Below are positions 35,449 through 45,436 of a stretch of 64,000 nucleotides of DNA, piece by piece. The notes beneath the pieces are model-generated. The model was not told where the DNA came from. It saw only the letters and a list, made by a program, of their open reading frames with translations, and made no database searches. This DNA comes from Candidatus Hydrothermarchaeum profundi (GTDB lineage: Archaea > Hydrothermarchaeota > Hydrothermarchaeia > Hydrothermarchaeales > Hydrothermarchaeaceae), in NCBI GenBank assembly GCA_002011125.2, contig MTMF02000009.1:210332-274331 (forward strand), written 5' to 3'. The position numbers and the translations under genes are program-made. Within the stretch, counting starts at the first letter, position 1, and each line of letters starts with the position of its first letter.

Positions 35449-36448
35449 GCCTCCAGAACAGTTATGGGAGATGATTAGCGAAATAAATAACGATTTTAAA
35501 TCTGACATGAGTTACATCGAGGAAGAACTTACTTGCTGTATCCTAAATTCATATCCAAGTGTTCTATATAACGCGTCTAAGCATTTAATAGTGACTGGCG
35601 GTAAGAGGATTCGGCCAGCTCTAACCACACTTTCTTATCGAGCGGTGGCTATGGAGGGGAATGTAGGATATATTGCTCCACTCGCCATCGCATTAGAGCT
35701 AATTCACACAGCTACTATTATACACGATGATATTATTGATAAGAGTTCAATGCGTAGAGGCGTGCCAACTGTAAACGAAAAATGGGGAAATGAAACAGCA
35801 CTTTTAGCCGGCGACCTTATCTTCTCGAAGGCTTTTGGACTTGTTGGAAAATACGAGAAAAAAGAAATTATAGACATAATATCCAACGCATGTATAAGAT
35901 TAGCAGAGGGGGAGATGCTAGAGACAGAGCATACCGGTAATATGAATATGACAGAGGAAGTCTACTTGGAGGTTATCGAAAGAAAAACGGCGGCCTTATT
36001 TGAAGCTTGCACAAAATGCGCTGCAATACTAGGTGATGGAACACCTGAAGAAATAGATGCCCTCTCAAGATTTGGGTATTTGAGCGGTATCGGTTTCCAA
36101 ATGACCGATGATATATTGGATATCGTATCGGGAGAGACTATTTTAGGGAAGCCTATAGGTGCTGATGTAACTCAAGGCAGACCCACTTTCGTGATATTAC
36201 ATGCTTTAAAGGTCGCCGGAGAGGAAGAAAAAGAAATTTTAAAAGATGTTATTACAGGTAAAAAACTCTCAAAAGATGAAGTAAAAACAGCTTTACAGAT
36301 CATAAATGAAAATTCGATAGAATACGCTAAAAAGAGAGCAAAGTCAATAATAGAAAAAGCTAAAAAAGAGTTAAGAGTGCTTAAAGATTCTAGTGCTAAA
36401 AAATCCCTAGAAATAATTGCTGACTATGCCATAAGCCGGAGCTTTTGA
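35435..36448 (+). CDS. Geranylgeranyl/polyprenyl diphosphate synthase
   Basis: Chain-elongating trans-prenyl transferase for archaeal ether lipids, 337 residues. Both aspartate-rich motifs are present (HDDIIDKSSMRRG and TDDILDIVSG), together with GGKRIRPAL and the lysines of the diphosphate site. Length and motifs fit GGPP synthase; product length is not certain. It is coupled to the MoeA fusion by a 14-base overlap, an unusual pairing. Its end overlaps hypF by 25 bases on the opposite strand. Confidence 0.93.
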   Translation: MNPNEPPEQLWEMISEINNDFKSDMSYIEEELTCCILNSYPSVLYNASKHLIVTGGKRIRPALTTLSYRAVAMEGNVGYIAPLAIALELIHTATIIHDDIIDKSSMRRGVPTVNEKWGNETALLAGDLIFSKAFGLVGKYEKKEIIDIISNACIRLAEGEMLETEHTGNMNMTEEVYLEVIERKTAALFEACTKCAAILGDGTPEEIDALSRFGYLSGIGFQMTDDILDIVSGETILGKPIGADVTQGRPTFVILHALKVAGEEEKEILKDVITGKKLSKDEVKTALQIINENSIEYAKKRAKSIIEKAKKELRVLKDSSAKKSLEIIADYAISRSF

Positions 36449-38703
36449 GTTGCGATGGCTGCCTGTCCTAGTGAAATCCCGCCATCACCACATGGAACTT
36501 CCTCATGTATATAAAAATATAACCCGCTTTCTTCAACCTTCTTTTTTATATACCTCACAATGGCTTCATTATAGGAAACCCCACCAGAAATCCCTACCGA
36601 TTGAATCTTCTCTTTTTTGGCGGTTCTTAAAGCCATATCAACCAGGCCATATGCAATTGCTCTCTGTGCTGACGCAGCAACATCTTTTAATGAGTATTCT
36701 TCTTTAAGACACAAAAGTGAGTCTATAACCGCTGTTGTATCAAAGATATACTTTCCGTCTTGCAATGTAATTCTTACAGGTATTTCAAGGTTATCACTAC
36801 CACCGTATGCTAAGGACTCAAGCTTCATAGCAGGCTCTCCCTCGTATGTTCTTTCATAACATACCCCTAGCAAAGTAGAAATTGCGTCCAGCACTCTACC
36901 AGCACTAGTAGTTAAAGGCGTGTTAAACCTTTTCTCGATTTGTTTTAGAACTAGGTCCACTTCGTCTCTACTTCTAAAACCCTTAGCAACATTCTTTAGT
37001 AAAATCTCCTTAAGTTCATCAGGAGGATATTTATTATAAAGTATTCCTGCTACCATTCTAGCAGGAAATCTAGTAGCTAAGTCTCCTCCTGGCATTATCT
37101 GTGGTAAAAGATGCCCTGTTCTCTTAAACCCTTCTGGATCCACAAGCAATATTTCCCCACCCCATACTGTCCCATCAACTCCAAATCCAGCTCCATCTAC
37201 TGCTATCCCCACCATTCTATCTATACCTTTCTCAGCCATCAAAGACGCTATATGAGCGTGATGATGTTGGCATTCCACCACTACTGCGTCGAATCTTTCA
37301 GCTATCTCTCTGCCTAGCCTAGAGGTGTTAAAACTGGGATGCATATCCACCGCTACTGCATCGATTTCCTCAATTTTTACAAGTTTAAGGAGGTTATACA
37401 CCGCACTTTCTAGGTATTCCAGCGTATTCGGCTTAGTTGTATTTCCTATATACTGAGTAAGGAAACACCTATCATTTTTCAAAATACATGCGACAACGTC
37501 AAGTTCAGGACCTAAAGCTATAACATTCGCTCCCCCCTGAGATATTCTTATATGCCTTGGAACAAATCCCCTAGACCTTCTTAAAAAAATAGGCCTCCCA
37601 CATATTAGTTTTATAACAGAGTCATCGCATCTATTCTGAATTCTTCTATCATGTATTAGCGAATAATCAGCTTCTAAGGATAAGACCTCCTCGTCCTTTA
37701 TCGCCATCGGTTCCCCGGGCAAGTTAGCAGATGTCATTAAAAAAGCAGGCTCATTAGAGTAATAGAACAAAAGATAATGGATACCCGAGTAAGGTAGCAT
37801 GACACCGATATTATGCAATCCGGGAGAGATATAATTAGACACAGTGCCCTTCTTGCGCAGTAGAAGTATTGGCCTCTGATATGAACTTAAAAGCTCCTCT
37901 TCTTTTTTATTAAGATATGCTATACTCTTTACAGCGGAAATATTTCTAGCCATCACTGCGAAAGGCTTTTCTTTTCTACCCAATATCTCCCTAATTCTCA
38001 AAATAGGTTCATCATCAGTTATCTTAGCTGCTAGATGTGTTCCCCCAACGCCTTTTATCGCTAGGATTCTGCCTTCATCAAGGATTTTACCTGACTTTCG
38101 AATGGCATTATCAGAAACTGCGATTTTTCTCTTTTTCTCATATAGAGCATATTTAGGACCGCATTGAGGGCAGCATATCGGTTCAGCACGAAACCTCCTG
38201 TCAGTAGGTTCTAAGTACTCCTCCTTGCACTTAGAGCACATAACGAATTCTCTCATAGTGGTCTTCTCTCGATCATAAGGAAGGCCTTCAATTATTGTAA
38301 ATCTAGGACCACAATCAGTACAAACGGTGAAGGGATATAAGTATCTTCTATTTTTTTCTTCAAAGATTTCCATAACACATTTATCACAGACACATACATC
38401 AGGAGGAATATCAGACCCGCCTTCGCCCTTTCCCTCGCTACTAAGGATGTAAAAATCATCAAACTTTTTATCTTCCGAGTATTTAGCATTAATAGAGAAG
38501 ATCTCGGCTAAAGGCGGATGCTCGTTTTTTATTATCTTAATTAAACCATCCATCTCCTTTCTTTCACCATCTACTAAAATCTCAACACTATTACCTACAT
38601 TTCTTACAAAACCTCTTAGGTTCTTTTCTTTAGCTATCCTATAAACAAAGGGGCGGAACCCTACCCCCTGTACTACTCCCTTTACGATAATCCGGTAGGC
38701 CAT
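36424..38703 (-). CDS. hypF: HypF carbamoyltransferase
   Basis: Supplies the cyanide ligand of the [NiFe] centre by activating carbamoyl phosphate. The 759-residue protein shows the acylphosphatase-like N terminus (VVQGVGFRPFVYR), two zinc knuckles (CVCDKC..., CPQCG), the YrdC-like domain (KGVGGTHLAAK) and the Kae1-like C terminus (QHHHAHIASLMAEKG). It lies divergent from hypE, near the other hyp genes and the hydrogenase. Stop codon TAG. hypB is not seen in the window. Confidence 0.96.
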   Translation of the reverse strand: MAYRIIVKGVVQGVGFRPFVYRIAKEKNLRGFVRNVGNSVEILVDGERKEMDGLIKIIKNEHPPLAEIFSINAKYSEDKKFDDFYILSSEGKGEGGSDIPPDVCVCDKCVMEIFEEKNRRYLYPFTVCTDCGPRFTIIEGLPYDREKTTMREFVMCSKCKEEYLEPTDRRFRAEPICCPQCGPKYALYEKKRKIAVSDNAIRKSGKILDEGRILAIKGVGGTHLAAKITDDEPILRIREILGRKEKPFAVMARNISAVKSIAYLNKKEEELLSSYQRPILLLRKKGTVSNYISPGLHNIGVMLPYSGIHYLLFYYSNEPAFLMTSANLPGEPMAIKDEEVLSLEADYSLIHDRRIQNRCDDSVIKLICGRPIFLRRSRGFVPRHIRISQGGANVIALGPELDVVACILKNDRCFLTQYIGNTTKPNTLEYLESAVYNLLKLVKIEEIDAVAVDMHPSFNTSRLGREIAERFDAVVVECQHHHAHIASLMAEKGIDRMVGIAVDGAGFGVDGTVWGGEILLVDPEGFKRTGHLLPQIMPGGDLATRFPARMVAGILYNKYPPDELKEILLKNVAKGFRSRDEVDLVLKQIEKRFNTPLTTSAGRVLDAISTLLGVCYERTYEGEPAMKLESLAYGGSDNLEIPVRITLQDGKYIFDTTAVIDSLLCLKEEYSLKDVAASAQRAIAYGLVDMALRTAKKEKIQSVGISGGVSYNEAIVRYIKKKVEESGLYFYIHEEVPCGDGGISLGQAAIATQKLRLMA

Positions 38704-38818
38704 TATTATTAGATTAGGAAGGGAGTATATGAAATTTTAGAACGAATTATCAATAGTAGATATATTCCAATAAACACGTCTCCGAAAAGATTAAAAGATA
38801 AAAATTCAACTCAAAAGC

Positions 38819-39826
38819 ATGAAGATAACTATTAACCACGGTGCGGGAGGGGAACTAATGGACCAACTCATAACTCGCAGCATCTTATCCCTAATCACTA
38901 AAAAAAGTATAGGTGAAGTAGGCCTTGAAGACCTTGATGATGGAGCATCTATTTCTCTTGGTGAGAAAGAACTAGTACTTACCACAGATGCCCATACAGT
39001 AAAGCCTATATTTTTCCCTGGAGGTGATATAGGGAGGTTATCTATATGCGGAACCGTCAACGACCTATCAGTTATGGGCGCTAAGCCTATAGCTATAGCC
39101 TGTGCGCTTATTATAGAGGAGGGGTTCTCCCTAGAGAAGCTAGAGAAAATAATTAGATCCATGGATAAAGCCGCTAGAGAAAGTGGAGTTTCCATAATAA
39201 CAGGGGACACTAAAGTTATGGAGAGAGGATCTATAGATGAAATCGTAATTACAACTACAGGTGTTGGAATTGCAAATAAACTCATACGAGACACGGGACT
39301 TAAGGTTGGAGATAAAATAATACTCACTGGTACAATAGGAGACCATGGCATATCCTTGATGTCATTCCGAGAAGGGTTTGGGTTTGAAACTTCTTTAAAG
39401 TCAGATATTGCTCCCCTGTGGAGCATGATAGAAAAAGCTCTAAAAGTTGGGGGAGTAACGGCCATGAAGGATCCTACGAGAGGAGGTTTATCAGCGGCCT
39501 TGAATTCTTGGGCTAGAAAGAACTCTGTGGGACTAATGATACATGAGCAGGAAATCCCTCTCAAAAAAGAAGTTGTAGCAGCCTCGGAGATGTTAGGAAT
39601 AGATCCTTTTTCTGTGGCAAATGAAGGTAAGGCAATTATTGCTGTAGATCCATCCAAAGCTGAGGAAGTTCTTCATGTATTGAGATCAGATAAATTAGGA
39701 AAAGACGCACAGATAATTGGCGAGGTAATATCCAAGCATAAAGGTAGAGTAATACTAGAAACTGTAGTGGGCGGAAAAAGGATACTAGAACCTCCGATAG
39801 GTGACCCAGTACCTAGAGTCTGCTAA
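38819..39826 (+). CDS. hypE: HypE, hydrogenase maturation protein
   Basis: Takes the carbamoyl group from HypF and dehydrates it to a thiocyanate for delivery to HypC-HypD. The 335 residues end in PRVC, the required C-terminal cysteine. ATP-binding PurM-like features are clear (GHG-type N terminus NHGAGGELM, TDAHTVKPIFFPGG, TGDTKVMERG). The start is close behind AAAGATTAAAAGATA, a TATA-like stretch near 38790, suggesting a leaderless mRNA. Confidence 0.96.
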   Translation: MKITINHGAGGELMDQLITRSILSLITKKSIGEVGLEDLDDGASISLGEKELVLTTDAHTVKPIFFPGGDIGRLSICGTVNDLSVMGAKPIAIACALIIEEGFSLEKLEKIIRSMDKAARESGVSIITGDTKVMERGSIDEIVITTTGVGIANKLIRDTGLKVGDKIILTGTIGDHGISLMSFREGFGFETSLKSDIAPLWSMIEKALKVGGVTAMKDPTRGGLSAALNSWARKNSVGLMIHEQEIPLKKEVVAASEMLGIDPFSVANEGKAIIAVDPSKAEEVLHVLRSDKLGKDAQIIGEVISKHKGRVILETVVGGKRILEPPIGDPVPRVC

Positions 39827-39834
39827 ATATTTTC

Positions 39835-40833
39835 TTAAATATCTACAGACATGTTTAAAGATATCTCAGCGATGTCGCTACAGTAGCTGAGAATTCTTCC
39901 TAGACTGTCTATTATGGATTTTCTATGAATCATAGAAGAAGGATTAGTTTTGATTTGAACCAACTTATTTGATAGCTTACCATGATTTGCTCTTGCTTTT
40001 TTCAGACTGAGAAATACATCTTCTGCCGAAGATTTTTCTCTATTGAAGATAGATAAAGACGAAGAATCATAAATTACTGCTACTTCTCTAGCTAACTCTA
40101 CAAAATCCTCTATGTCAGGGTTCTCCTCTACTTCAACGAGTGAGACATAGCTCTTAGCTATATTTTCTATGTGATCCGCAATCCTCTCTAAACTTTTGAC
40201 CATTATTCTATATCCAAGACTATCCCTTTGATTACCTATTGAGAGTTTCTCCGCAACTTGAGGATACTGGACAGCACTTTTCAACTGTCTAACAACTAAA
40301 AAATAAAGCCTATCAACTTCTTTCTCACGAGCTATGATATCTCTAGCAAGCTCGGGATCTCCTGTTTCCATAACCTTTATTATATCATTAAGCATGGACT
40401 TATTTATAAGATGAATTCTTTCTAACACTTTTAGAGTTGGCATCCTCTTATCATCAAGCAATATCTCCATAGTAATCGAGTTACCAAGGTCTTCAACTAT
40501 CTCAACTCCAACCAAGTAGTCCAAGACTTTCCTAGCGCTCTGTTTAAATCTCCCAGGATCTTTGTCTAGCTTTATCTTGAGAGTATCGCACCCAATTAGA
40601 TAATATGCGATTATAAGTCTTTCAAATGCTTCTCTTGAGGGCAACTGAGAAGTTTTTATTTCTACTATATTCTCTCCCCGCTCATGAACACTCGATTCAA
40701 TAAGTAAGGACCCGGATTGTTGTGTTATAACAAGAGAATCCCCCGCCTTTATATTGTTTTTTTCTACCCATTTTTTTGGTAAGGATATAACGTAGGTCGA
40801 ACCTCCCGTTTTATATACCTTCCTTACTTCCAT
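39835..40833 (-). CDS. PhoU-like regulator with N-terminal AbrB domain
   Basis: Phosphate-signalling protein of 332 residues found in archaea. Residues 1-50 are a SpoVT/AbrB swapped-hairpin DNA-binding domain (VYKTGGSTYVISLPKKWVEKN). The rest is two PhoU helical bundles (about 95-320) with acidic E/D-x-x-D metal motifs. Because it diverges from the phosphate-transport operon and faces a series of repeated sites, it probably represses that operon and itself when phosphate is plentiful. A second PhoU without AbrB closes the operon. Confidence 0.9.
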   Translation of the reverse strand: MEVRKVYKTGGSTYVISLPKKWVEKNNIKAGDSLVITQQSGSLLIESSVHERGENIVEIKTSQLPSREAFERLIIAYYLIGCDTLKIKLDKDPGRFKQSARKVLDYLVGVEIVEDLGNSITMEILLDDKRMPTLKVLERIHLINKSMLNDIIKVMETGDPELARDIIAREKEVDRLYFLVVRQLKSAVQYPQVAEKLSIGNQRDSLGYRIMVKSLERIADHIENIAKSYVSLVEVEENPDIEDFVELAREVAVIYDSSSLSIFNREKSSAEDVFLSLKKARANHGKLSNKLVQIKTNPSSMIHRKSIIDSLGRILSYCSDIAEISLNMSVDI

Positions 40834-40835
40834 TT

Positions 40836-40926
40836 TTCTATATCTCCATATTCTATATAGTTTCTATATAGTCTATATATTATTTGGAAAAAGTATATAA
40901 ATATTATTATAGAATTTATCCAATTG
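40836..40926. promoter_or_regulatory. Repeated operator-like elements between phoU-AbrB and the pst operon
   Basis: TTCTATATAG occurs at 40851-40860 and 40862-40871, with variants at 40836-40845 (TTCTATATCT) and 40872-40881 (TCTATATATT). They form a tight array just before the phoU-AbrB start. Further on, GTATATAAAT (40893-40902) is a good TATA box about 26-30 bases before the ATG of the plus-strand 54-codon gene, implying a leaderless mRNA. Binding by the AbrB domain is a natural guess. Confidence 0.6.
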
Positions 40927-41091
40927 ATGAGAAGAAGAAAAAATTTGATATGCGATAAATGTGGAAACCCCATAGAAGGAGTGGTGGTAGTAGTGGATTT
41001 CAGATGCTATCATCCCGATTGCACAGACAAACGGCCTTCTAGGGGAAGGGCCGTAGAGTCCTTTAAAATTATAAGGAGGATAAAAGCATGA
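40927..41091 (+). CDS. Small zinc-binding-type protein before pstS (54 aa)
   Basis: A 54-residue protein. Cysteine pairs ICDKCGNP and CYHPDC suggest a zinc finger, followed by a basic C terminus. Its TGA overlaps the pstS ATG (ATGA), and a TATA box lies just upstream, so it is the first gene of the phosphate operon. I do not know the family. A role in sensing or in control of the operon is possible. Confidence 0.65.
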   Translation: MRRRKNLICDKCGNPIEGVVVVVDFRCYHPDCTDKRPSRGRAVESFKIIRRIKA

Positions 41092-42029
41092 AAAAACTCA
41101 GCCTATTTATTTTATTTTTGGCATTTTTTTTAGCCGGATGCTTGGGAGGAACAACAAATCAAGAAGGAACTCTTTCAGGCACTGTTAAAATAGCTGGTAG
41201 TAGCACCGTTTATCCTATTTCGGTTGCTATAGCAGAAGAGTTTAACAAGAAATATCCAGAAGTCGTGATACCAGTCCAGTCCACAGGCACTGGCGGAGGA
41301 TTTAAAAACTTCTTCATTCCTGGAAAAACGGATATTAACGGTGCAAGCCGCCCGATAAAAGAAAGCGAAATAGAGGCTGCTAAGAAAAATGGAATAGAGC
41401 CGATTGAATTTCAGGTCGCCATTGATGCTATAACTGTGGTTGTAAATCCCGCTGCTGATTGGGTAGAGAGTATGAGTCCAGAGGAACTTAGGAAAATATG
41501 GAGACCCGATAATCCCGCAAAGAAATGGAGTGATATTAACCCAGAATGGCCTGATGAACTTATTGAGCTATATGGGCCAACAAGTGCTTCCGGTACTTTC
41601 GATTATTTTACCGAGGTAATTATGGGGGAAAGCGGGGTATCAAGGAGTGATTATCAAGGCACTGAGCAAGATAATACTATAGTACAGGCAGTATCCCGGT
41701 CTAAATATGCACTAGGGTATTTCGGGTTAGCCTTCTACCTTCAGAACAAAGATAGATTAAAAGCTTTGAAGATTTATAATGGAGAAAGATACGTCGAGCC
41801 TAGCATAGAAACTGCGAGATCTGGGGAATATCGTCCACTTTCACGTCCATTATTCATATATGTTAACAAAAACTCTCTTAAACGGCCTGAAGTCCGGGAA
41901 TTTGTAAGGTTTTATCTCGAGAGAACTAGTACTGAACTGATAACTCAAGTAGGGTATGTACCGGTGCCAGAGGAAATTAGAGAAGAAAATCTAGCTAAAT
42001 TGGAACGTATATTAAGCGAACTACAGTAA
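41088..42029 (+). CDS. pstS: Phosphate-binding lipoprotein PstS
   Basis: Extracellular phosphate receptor of the Pst ABC transporter, 313 residues. It has a short signal peptide with the lipobox LAGC at residues 15-18, so a lipid-anchored form is likely. PstS motifs are clear: GSSTVYPIS, QSTGTGGGF, and SASGTFDYFTE. It overlaps the small zinc-type gene and precedes pstC by 74 bases, where a second TATA element occurs. Confidence 0.95.
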   Translation: MKKLSLFILFLAFFLAGCLGGTTNQEGTLSGTVKIAGSSTVYPISVAIAEEFNKKYPEVVIPVQSTGTGGGFKNFFIPGKTDINGASRPIKESEIEAAKKNGIEPIEFQVAIDAITVVVNPAADWVESMSPEELRKIWRPDNPAKKWSDINPEWPDELIELYGPTSASGTFDYFTEVIMGESGVSRSDYQGTEQDNTIVQAVSRSKYALGYFGLAFYLQNKDRLKALKIYNGERYVEPSIETARSGEYRPLSRPLFIYVNKNSLKRPEVREFVRFYLERTSTELITQVGYVPVPEEIREENLAKLERILSELQ

Positions 42030-42069
42030 ATGACAGAGATTGAAATATCGTCGGTATACCAAAAAACAT

Positions 42070-42082
42070 CGGATTTATATAG
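42070..42082 (+). promoter_or_regulatory. Internal TATA element before pstC
   Basis: The stretch GGATTTATATAGG is centred about 28 bases before the pstC ATG. That spacing is right for a leaderless transcript and there is no ribosome site. The permease and ATPase genes may therefore have a promoter of their own, besides read-through from pstS. Confidence 0.45.
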
Positions 42083-42103
42083 GAAGATATTTGATAAGAT
42101 AAT

Positions 42104-43042
42104 ATGGTGGTGGAACCATCGAAGTTGACTTCCCTCACCGGTAAAAGTAGAAGCCTATCAGAAAGAGTAATCAAATGGTTTTTCTTTTCATGTGCTCTCC
42201 TTTCAGTTATAACTACTATCGGCATAGTGTTTGTACTTATCGTGGATGCTGCAGAGTTCTTCAGCAAAGTATCCATAATCGAGTTTTTCACTAGCACACG
42301 ATGGAGCCCAACTATAAAACCCGCAGAATATGGGGTGCTTCCGCTTATCAGCGGCACGCTACTGGTGACTTTTTGGTCCGCCGTAATTGCGCTGCCTTTA
42401 GGTGTGGCGTCTGCCATATATCTTAGCGAATATGCCTCAGAAAGAGTTAGAGCTATAGTTAAACCTGCTCTTGAAATATTAGCCGGCATACCCACGGTGG
42501 TCTATGGTTACTTTGCCCTAGTATACATCACCCCTCTTTTAAGCAAAATATTTCCTAGCATTAGCGCCTTTAATGCCTTGAGTGCCTCAATTGTTATAGG
42601 AATAATGATATTACCTATGGTTTCAAGCATGAGTGAAGACGCTATGAGAGCCGTTCCAAATACGCTGAGAGAAGCGGGATATGGTCTTGGGGCTACAAAA
42701 TTTCATGTCTCTACAACAATAGTTTTCCCCGCAGCACTATCAGGAATAATGGCATCTTTTATACTTGCCATATCTCGGGCTATAGGTGAAACCATGGCAG
42801 TAACTATTGCCGCAGGAAAATACGCTCGAGTAGTAAATCCATTCAACGTTGGAGATGCATTACTCAAACCCATCGAAACAATGACTGCTGCTATGGTAGA
42901 AATTGGAATGAGTGACGTTACAGGAGATTCTGTAGCTTACAAAAGCTTGTTCGCAGTCGGCTTGACCCTCTTTGTAATGACTTTCTTGATGAACGTTCTA
43001 AGTCAATATATCAAATCTAAGTACCGAGAGGTATATCAATGA
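42104..43042 (+). CDS. pstC: Phosphate ABC permease PstC
   Basis: Membrane subunit of the phosphate transporter, 312 residues with six hydrophobic helices and a long second extracellular region. The ABC-permease coupling loop is [25 protein letters not shown]. It is followed by pstA with a four-base overlap (ATGA). There is nothing unusual in length or motifs. Confidence 0.95.
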   Translation: MVVEPSKLTSLTGKSRSLSERVIKWFFFSCALLSVITTIGIVFVLIVDAAEFFSKVSIIEFFTSTRWSPTIKPAEYGVLPLISGTLLVTFWSAVIALPLGVASAIYLSEYASERVRAIVKPALEILAGIPTVVYGYFALVYITPLLSKIFPSISAFNALSASIVIGIMILPMVSSMSEDAMRAVPNTLREAGYGLGATKFHVSTTIVFPAALSGIMASFILAISRAIGETMAVTIAAGKYARVVNPFNVGDALLKPIETMTAAMVEIGMSDVTGDSVAYKSLFAVGLTLFVMTFLMNVLSQYIKSKYREVYQ

Positions 43043-43908
43043 GTAGGGTGGTAGTAGGCGGTATAAGAGACTGGAAAGATTTTGGTTTTCTATTTTTATG
43101 TATCGGTGCAACATGGGTCGGGATACTTTCTCTCGCAGCGTTATTGGTATATGTTTTCTGGGACGCGATTGGATGGATTGACTGGCAGTTTATAACTAGC
43201 CCACCTTCAAGGTTCGCTGAAGAAGCAGGCTTATATCCTTCTCTTGTGGGGTCTATATTCGTAATAACTCTTGTTGGAATTCTTTCTTTACCGTTGGGTG
43301 TAGGGGCTGCCATCTATTTGCAGGAATATTCTACGAGTTCATTTCTCACCAAACTAATAGAAACAAATATATCAAATCTCGCTGGAGTACCCTCTATTGT
43401 TTATGGACTTTTAGGCTTAGGTATCTTTGTCTCTACCTTAGGATTGCCTCATGGGACAGTGATTGTAGGTGCATTTACTTTAACCCTACTAATCCTCCCG
43501 ATAGTGATAGTCTCTTCCCAAGAAGCTATAAAGGCTGTACCAGATACTCTTAGACATGCCGCCTATGGAATTGGCGCTACACGGTGGCAAACGATTAGAA
43601 GCGTTGTGCTACCTCAGGCCATCCCGGGGATCATGACTGGAACTATTTTGGCTCTTGCTAGAGCCATGGGGGAAACGGCCCCCCTAATAATGATTGGAGC
43701 TGCAACATCAATATTTACCTCCCCTCGTGGGATATTTAGCCCCTTTAGTGCTATGCCTCTCCAGATATTTGCATGGTCTGATCTCCCTCAGCGAGAGTTC
43801 CAGCATGGTGTTACTCCGGCTGCAATAGTGGTGCTTCTAATTATTTTGCTCTCTATGAATGCTGTTGCTATATTCATACGGCATAAATATCAGAAGCGGA
43901 GAAGATGA
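43039..43908 (+). CDS. pstA: Phosphate ABC permease PstA
   Basis: Second membrane subunit, 289 residues, with six helices. The coupling loop [25 protein letters not shown] is clear, as is the [12 protein letters not shown] segment typical of PstA. It overlaps pstC and pstB by four bases on each side, so the three are one translation unit. Confidence 0.95.
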   Translation: MSRVVVGGIRDWKDFGFLFLCIGATWVGILSLAALLVYVFWDAIGWIDWQFITSPPSRFAEEAGLYPSLVGSIFVITLVGILSLPLGVGAAIYLQEYSTSSFLTKLIETNISNLAGVPSIVYGLLGLGIFVSTLGLPHGTVIVGAFTLTLLILPIVIVSSQEAIKAVPDTLRHAAYGIGATRWQTIRSVVLPQAIPGIMTGTILALARAMGETAPLIMIGAATSIFTSPRGIFSPFSAMPLQIFAWSDLPQREFQHGVTPAAIVVLLIILLSMNAVAIFIRHKYQKRRR

Positions 43909-44723
43909 AATTCAAAATGAAGTTACCAAGTAAAATAGAGCAGGAAATCATTGACAGTAGCACAAAATCTTCCACTGTACTAGAATGTAGAAATTTAAGT
44001 GTATTTTATGGTGATAAGCCCGCAATCAAAAATGTTAACATGAAGATTTTCAGGAACAAAGTCACTGCGATTATAGGGCCAAGTGGATGCGGCAAATCTA
44101 CTATTCTCAGATGTTTTAATAGAATGAACGATCTCATCAAAGGAGCTAAAGTTGAAGGAGAGGTATTATTTGATGGGAAAAATATTTACAGTCAAGATAT
44201 AGACCCAGTAGAGCTACGAAGAAGAATTGGTATGGTCTTCCAAGTGCCTAATCCATTTCCTAAAACGATATTTGACAACGTAGCATATGGCCCAAGAATC
44301 CATGGTGAAAAAAATAAAGAAAAGCTTAGAAGAATTGTCGAAGACAGCCTTAGAAAAGCTGCTTTATGGGATGAAGTAAAAGATCGTTTGAATACTAACG
44401 CCCTAGACCTTTCTGGGGGCCAGCAACAGAGACTCTGCATTGCCAGAGCCTTAGCGGTCCAGCCAGAGGTGATTCTTATGGACGAACCAGCATCCGCGCT
44501 GGACCCTATTGCAACTGCTAAAATCGAGGAGCTTATATTAAATCTAAAAAAAGAATATACTGTAGTAATCGTTACTCACAACATGCAACAAGCTGCCAGA
44601 GTAGGCGACTATACAGCGTTCTTTCTGATGGGAGAGTTAATAGAATATGACGTAACTTCGAAGATATTCGAAAAACCCTCTGACAAACGCACAGAAGACT
44701 ACATAACGGGGAGGTTTGGATAA
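43905..44723 (+). CDS. pstB: Phosphate ABC transporter ATPase PstB
   Basis: ATP-hydrolysing subunit, 272 residues, cytoplasmic face of the membrane. It has Walker [10 protein letters not shown], signature LSGGQQQR, Walker [14 protein letters not shown] and the switch histidine in [11 protein letters not shown]. The first 25 residues extend beyond the family norm. It overlaps pstA, and the following phosphoesterase begins with its last base. Confidence 0.97.
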   Translation: MKFKMKLPSKIEQEIIDSSTKSSTVLECRNLSVFYGDKPAIKNVNMKIFRNKVTAIIGPSGCGKSTILRCFNRMNDLIKGAKVEGEVLFDGKNIYSQDIDPVELRRRIGMVFQVPNPFPKTIFDNVAYGPRIHGEKNKEKLRRIVEDSLRKAALWDEVKDRLNTNALDLSGGQQQRLCIARALAVQPEVILMDEPASALDPIATAKIEELILNLKKEYTVVIVTHNMQQAARVGDYTAFFLMGELIEYDVTSKIFEKPSDKRTEDYITGRFG

Positions 44724-45436
44724 TGTTAATAGTGCATATGTCAGACTTACATTTCGGTCCAAAATTCAATTCTACTGCGTTTGAACAAGCGGTAGATGAA
44801 ATAAACTCTCTTGATCCAGACATGATAGTCATAACTGGTGACCTCTCTAATGAAGGATTGCTCCCAGAATTTGAAATGGCTAAAGAAAAGCTTAGTGCCT
44901 TAGAATGTAAAAATATGATTATTTGTAGCGGTAATCATGATTACAGGAACACAGGATACTTACTTTTGAATAAATTTTTCCCGCTCAGGCAAACATATGA
45001 AATAGGAGGAGTATCGATAATAGTACTGAAAACTGCGAGACCTGATAAGGATGAAGGAGAGGTCGGGTTTAGGCAGACCCAATGGATGCTCAAACAGATA
45101 AAAAAAGATAAACTTACTATTATCGCAATGCATCACCACCTAGTTCCGGTACCTGATACAGGACTAGAAAGACATACCGTTATAGACGCAGGCGACGTGC
45201 TTAAAGCTTTAAGAAAAGCTGAAATTTCTGCAGTCCTCTGCGGACATAAACACAGACCCTGGAAATGGGATTTTGAAAACTTTTCAATAATCCATGCAGG
45301 TAGCTTAAGCGATTTTAAACTTAGAGGTTTCTTCCATAACTCTTACAATATAATTGAAATACAAGATAACGAAATTGACGCAAAAGTAAAAATTATAGGT
45401 GGAAAGGATTTAAGCTTCGAGGAGCTGAGGAATTGA
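44723..45436 (+). CDS. Calcineurin-like metallophosphoesterase
   Basis: Two-metal phosphoesterase of 237 residues. All blocks are there: SDLHFG (Asp8, His10), GDLSNEG, GNHDY, and GHKHRP. It lies inside the pst operon and shares one base with pstB, so it probably frees phosphate from organic esters under phosphate limitation. There is no signal peptide, hence cytoplasmic action. The exact substrate is unknown. Confidence 0.9.
   Translation: MLIVHMSDLHFGPKFNSTAFEQAVDEINSLDPDMIVITGDLSNEGLLPEFEMAKEKLSALECKNMIICSGNHDYRNTGYLLLNKFFPLRQTYEIGGVSIIVLKTARPDKDEGEVGFRQTQWMLKQIKKDKLTIIAMHHHLVPVPDTGLERHTVIDAGDVLKALRKAEISAVLCGHKHRPWKWDFENFSIIHAGSLSDFKLRGFFHNSYNIIEIQDNEIDAKVKIIGGKDLSFEELRN

Noticed and set aside
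38819-39657. Long minus-strand ORF opposite hypE
   Set aside because: It is the mirror frame of a gene with unmistakable HypE motifs and is not supported by any motif.
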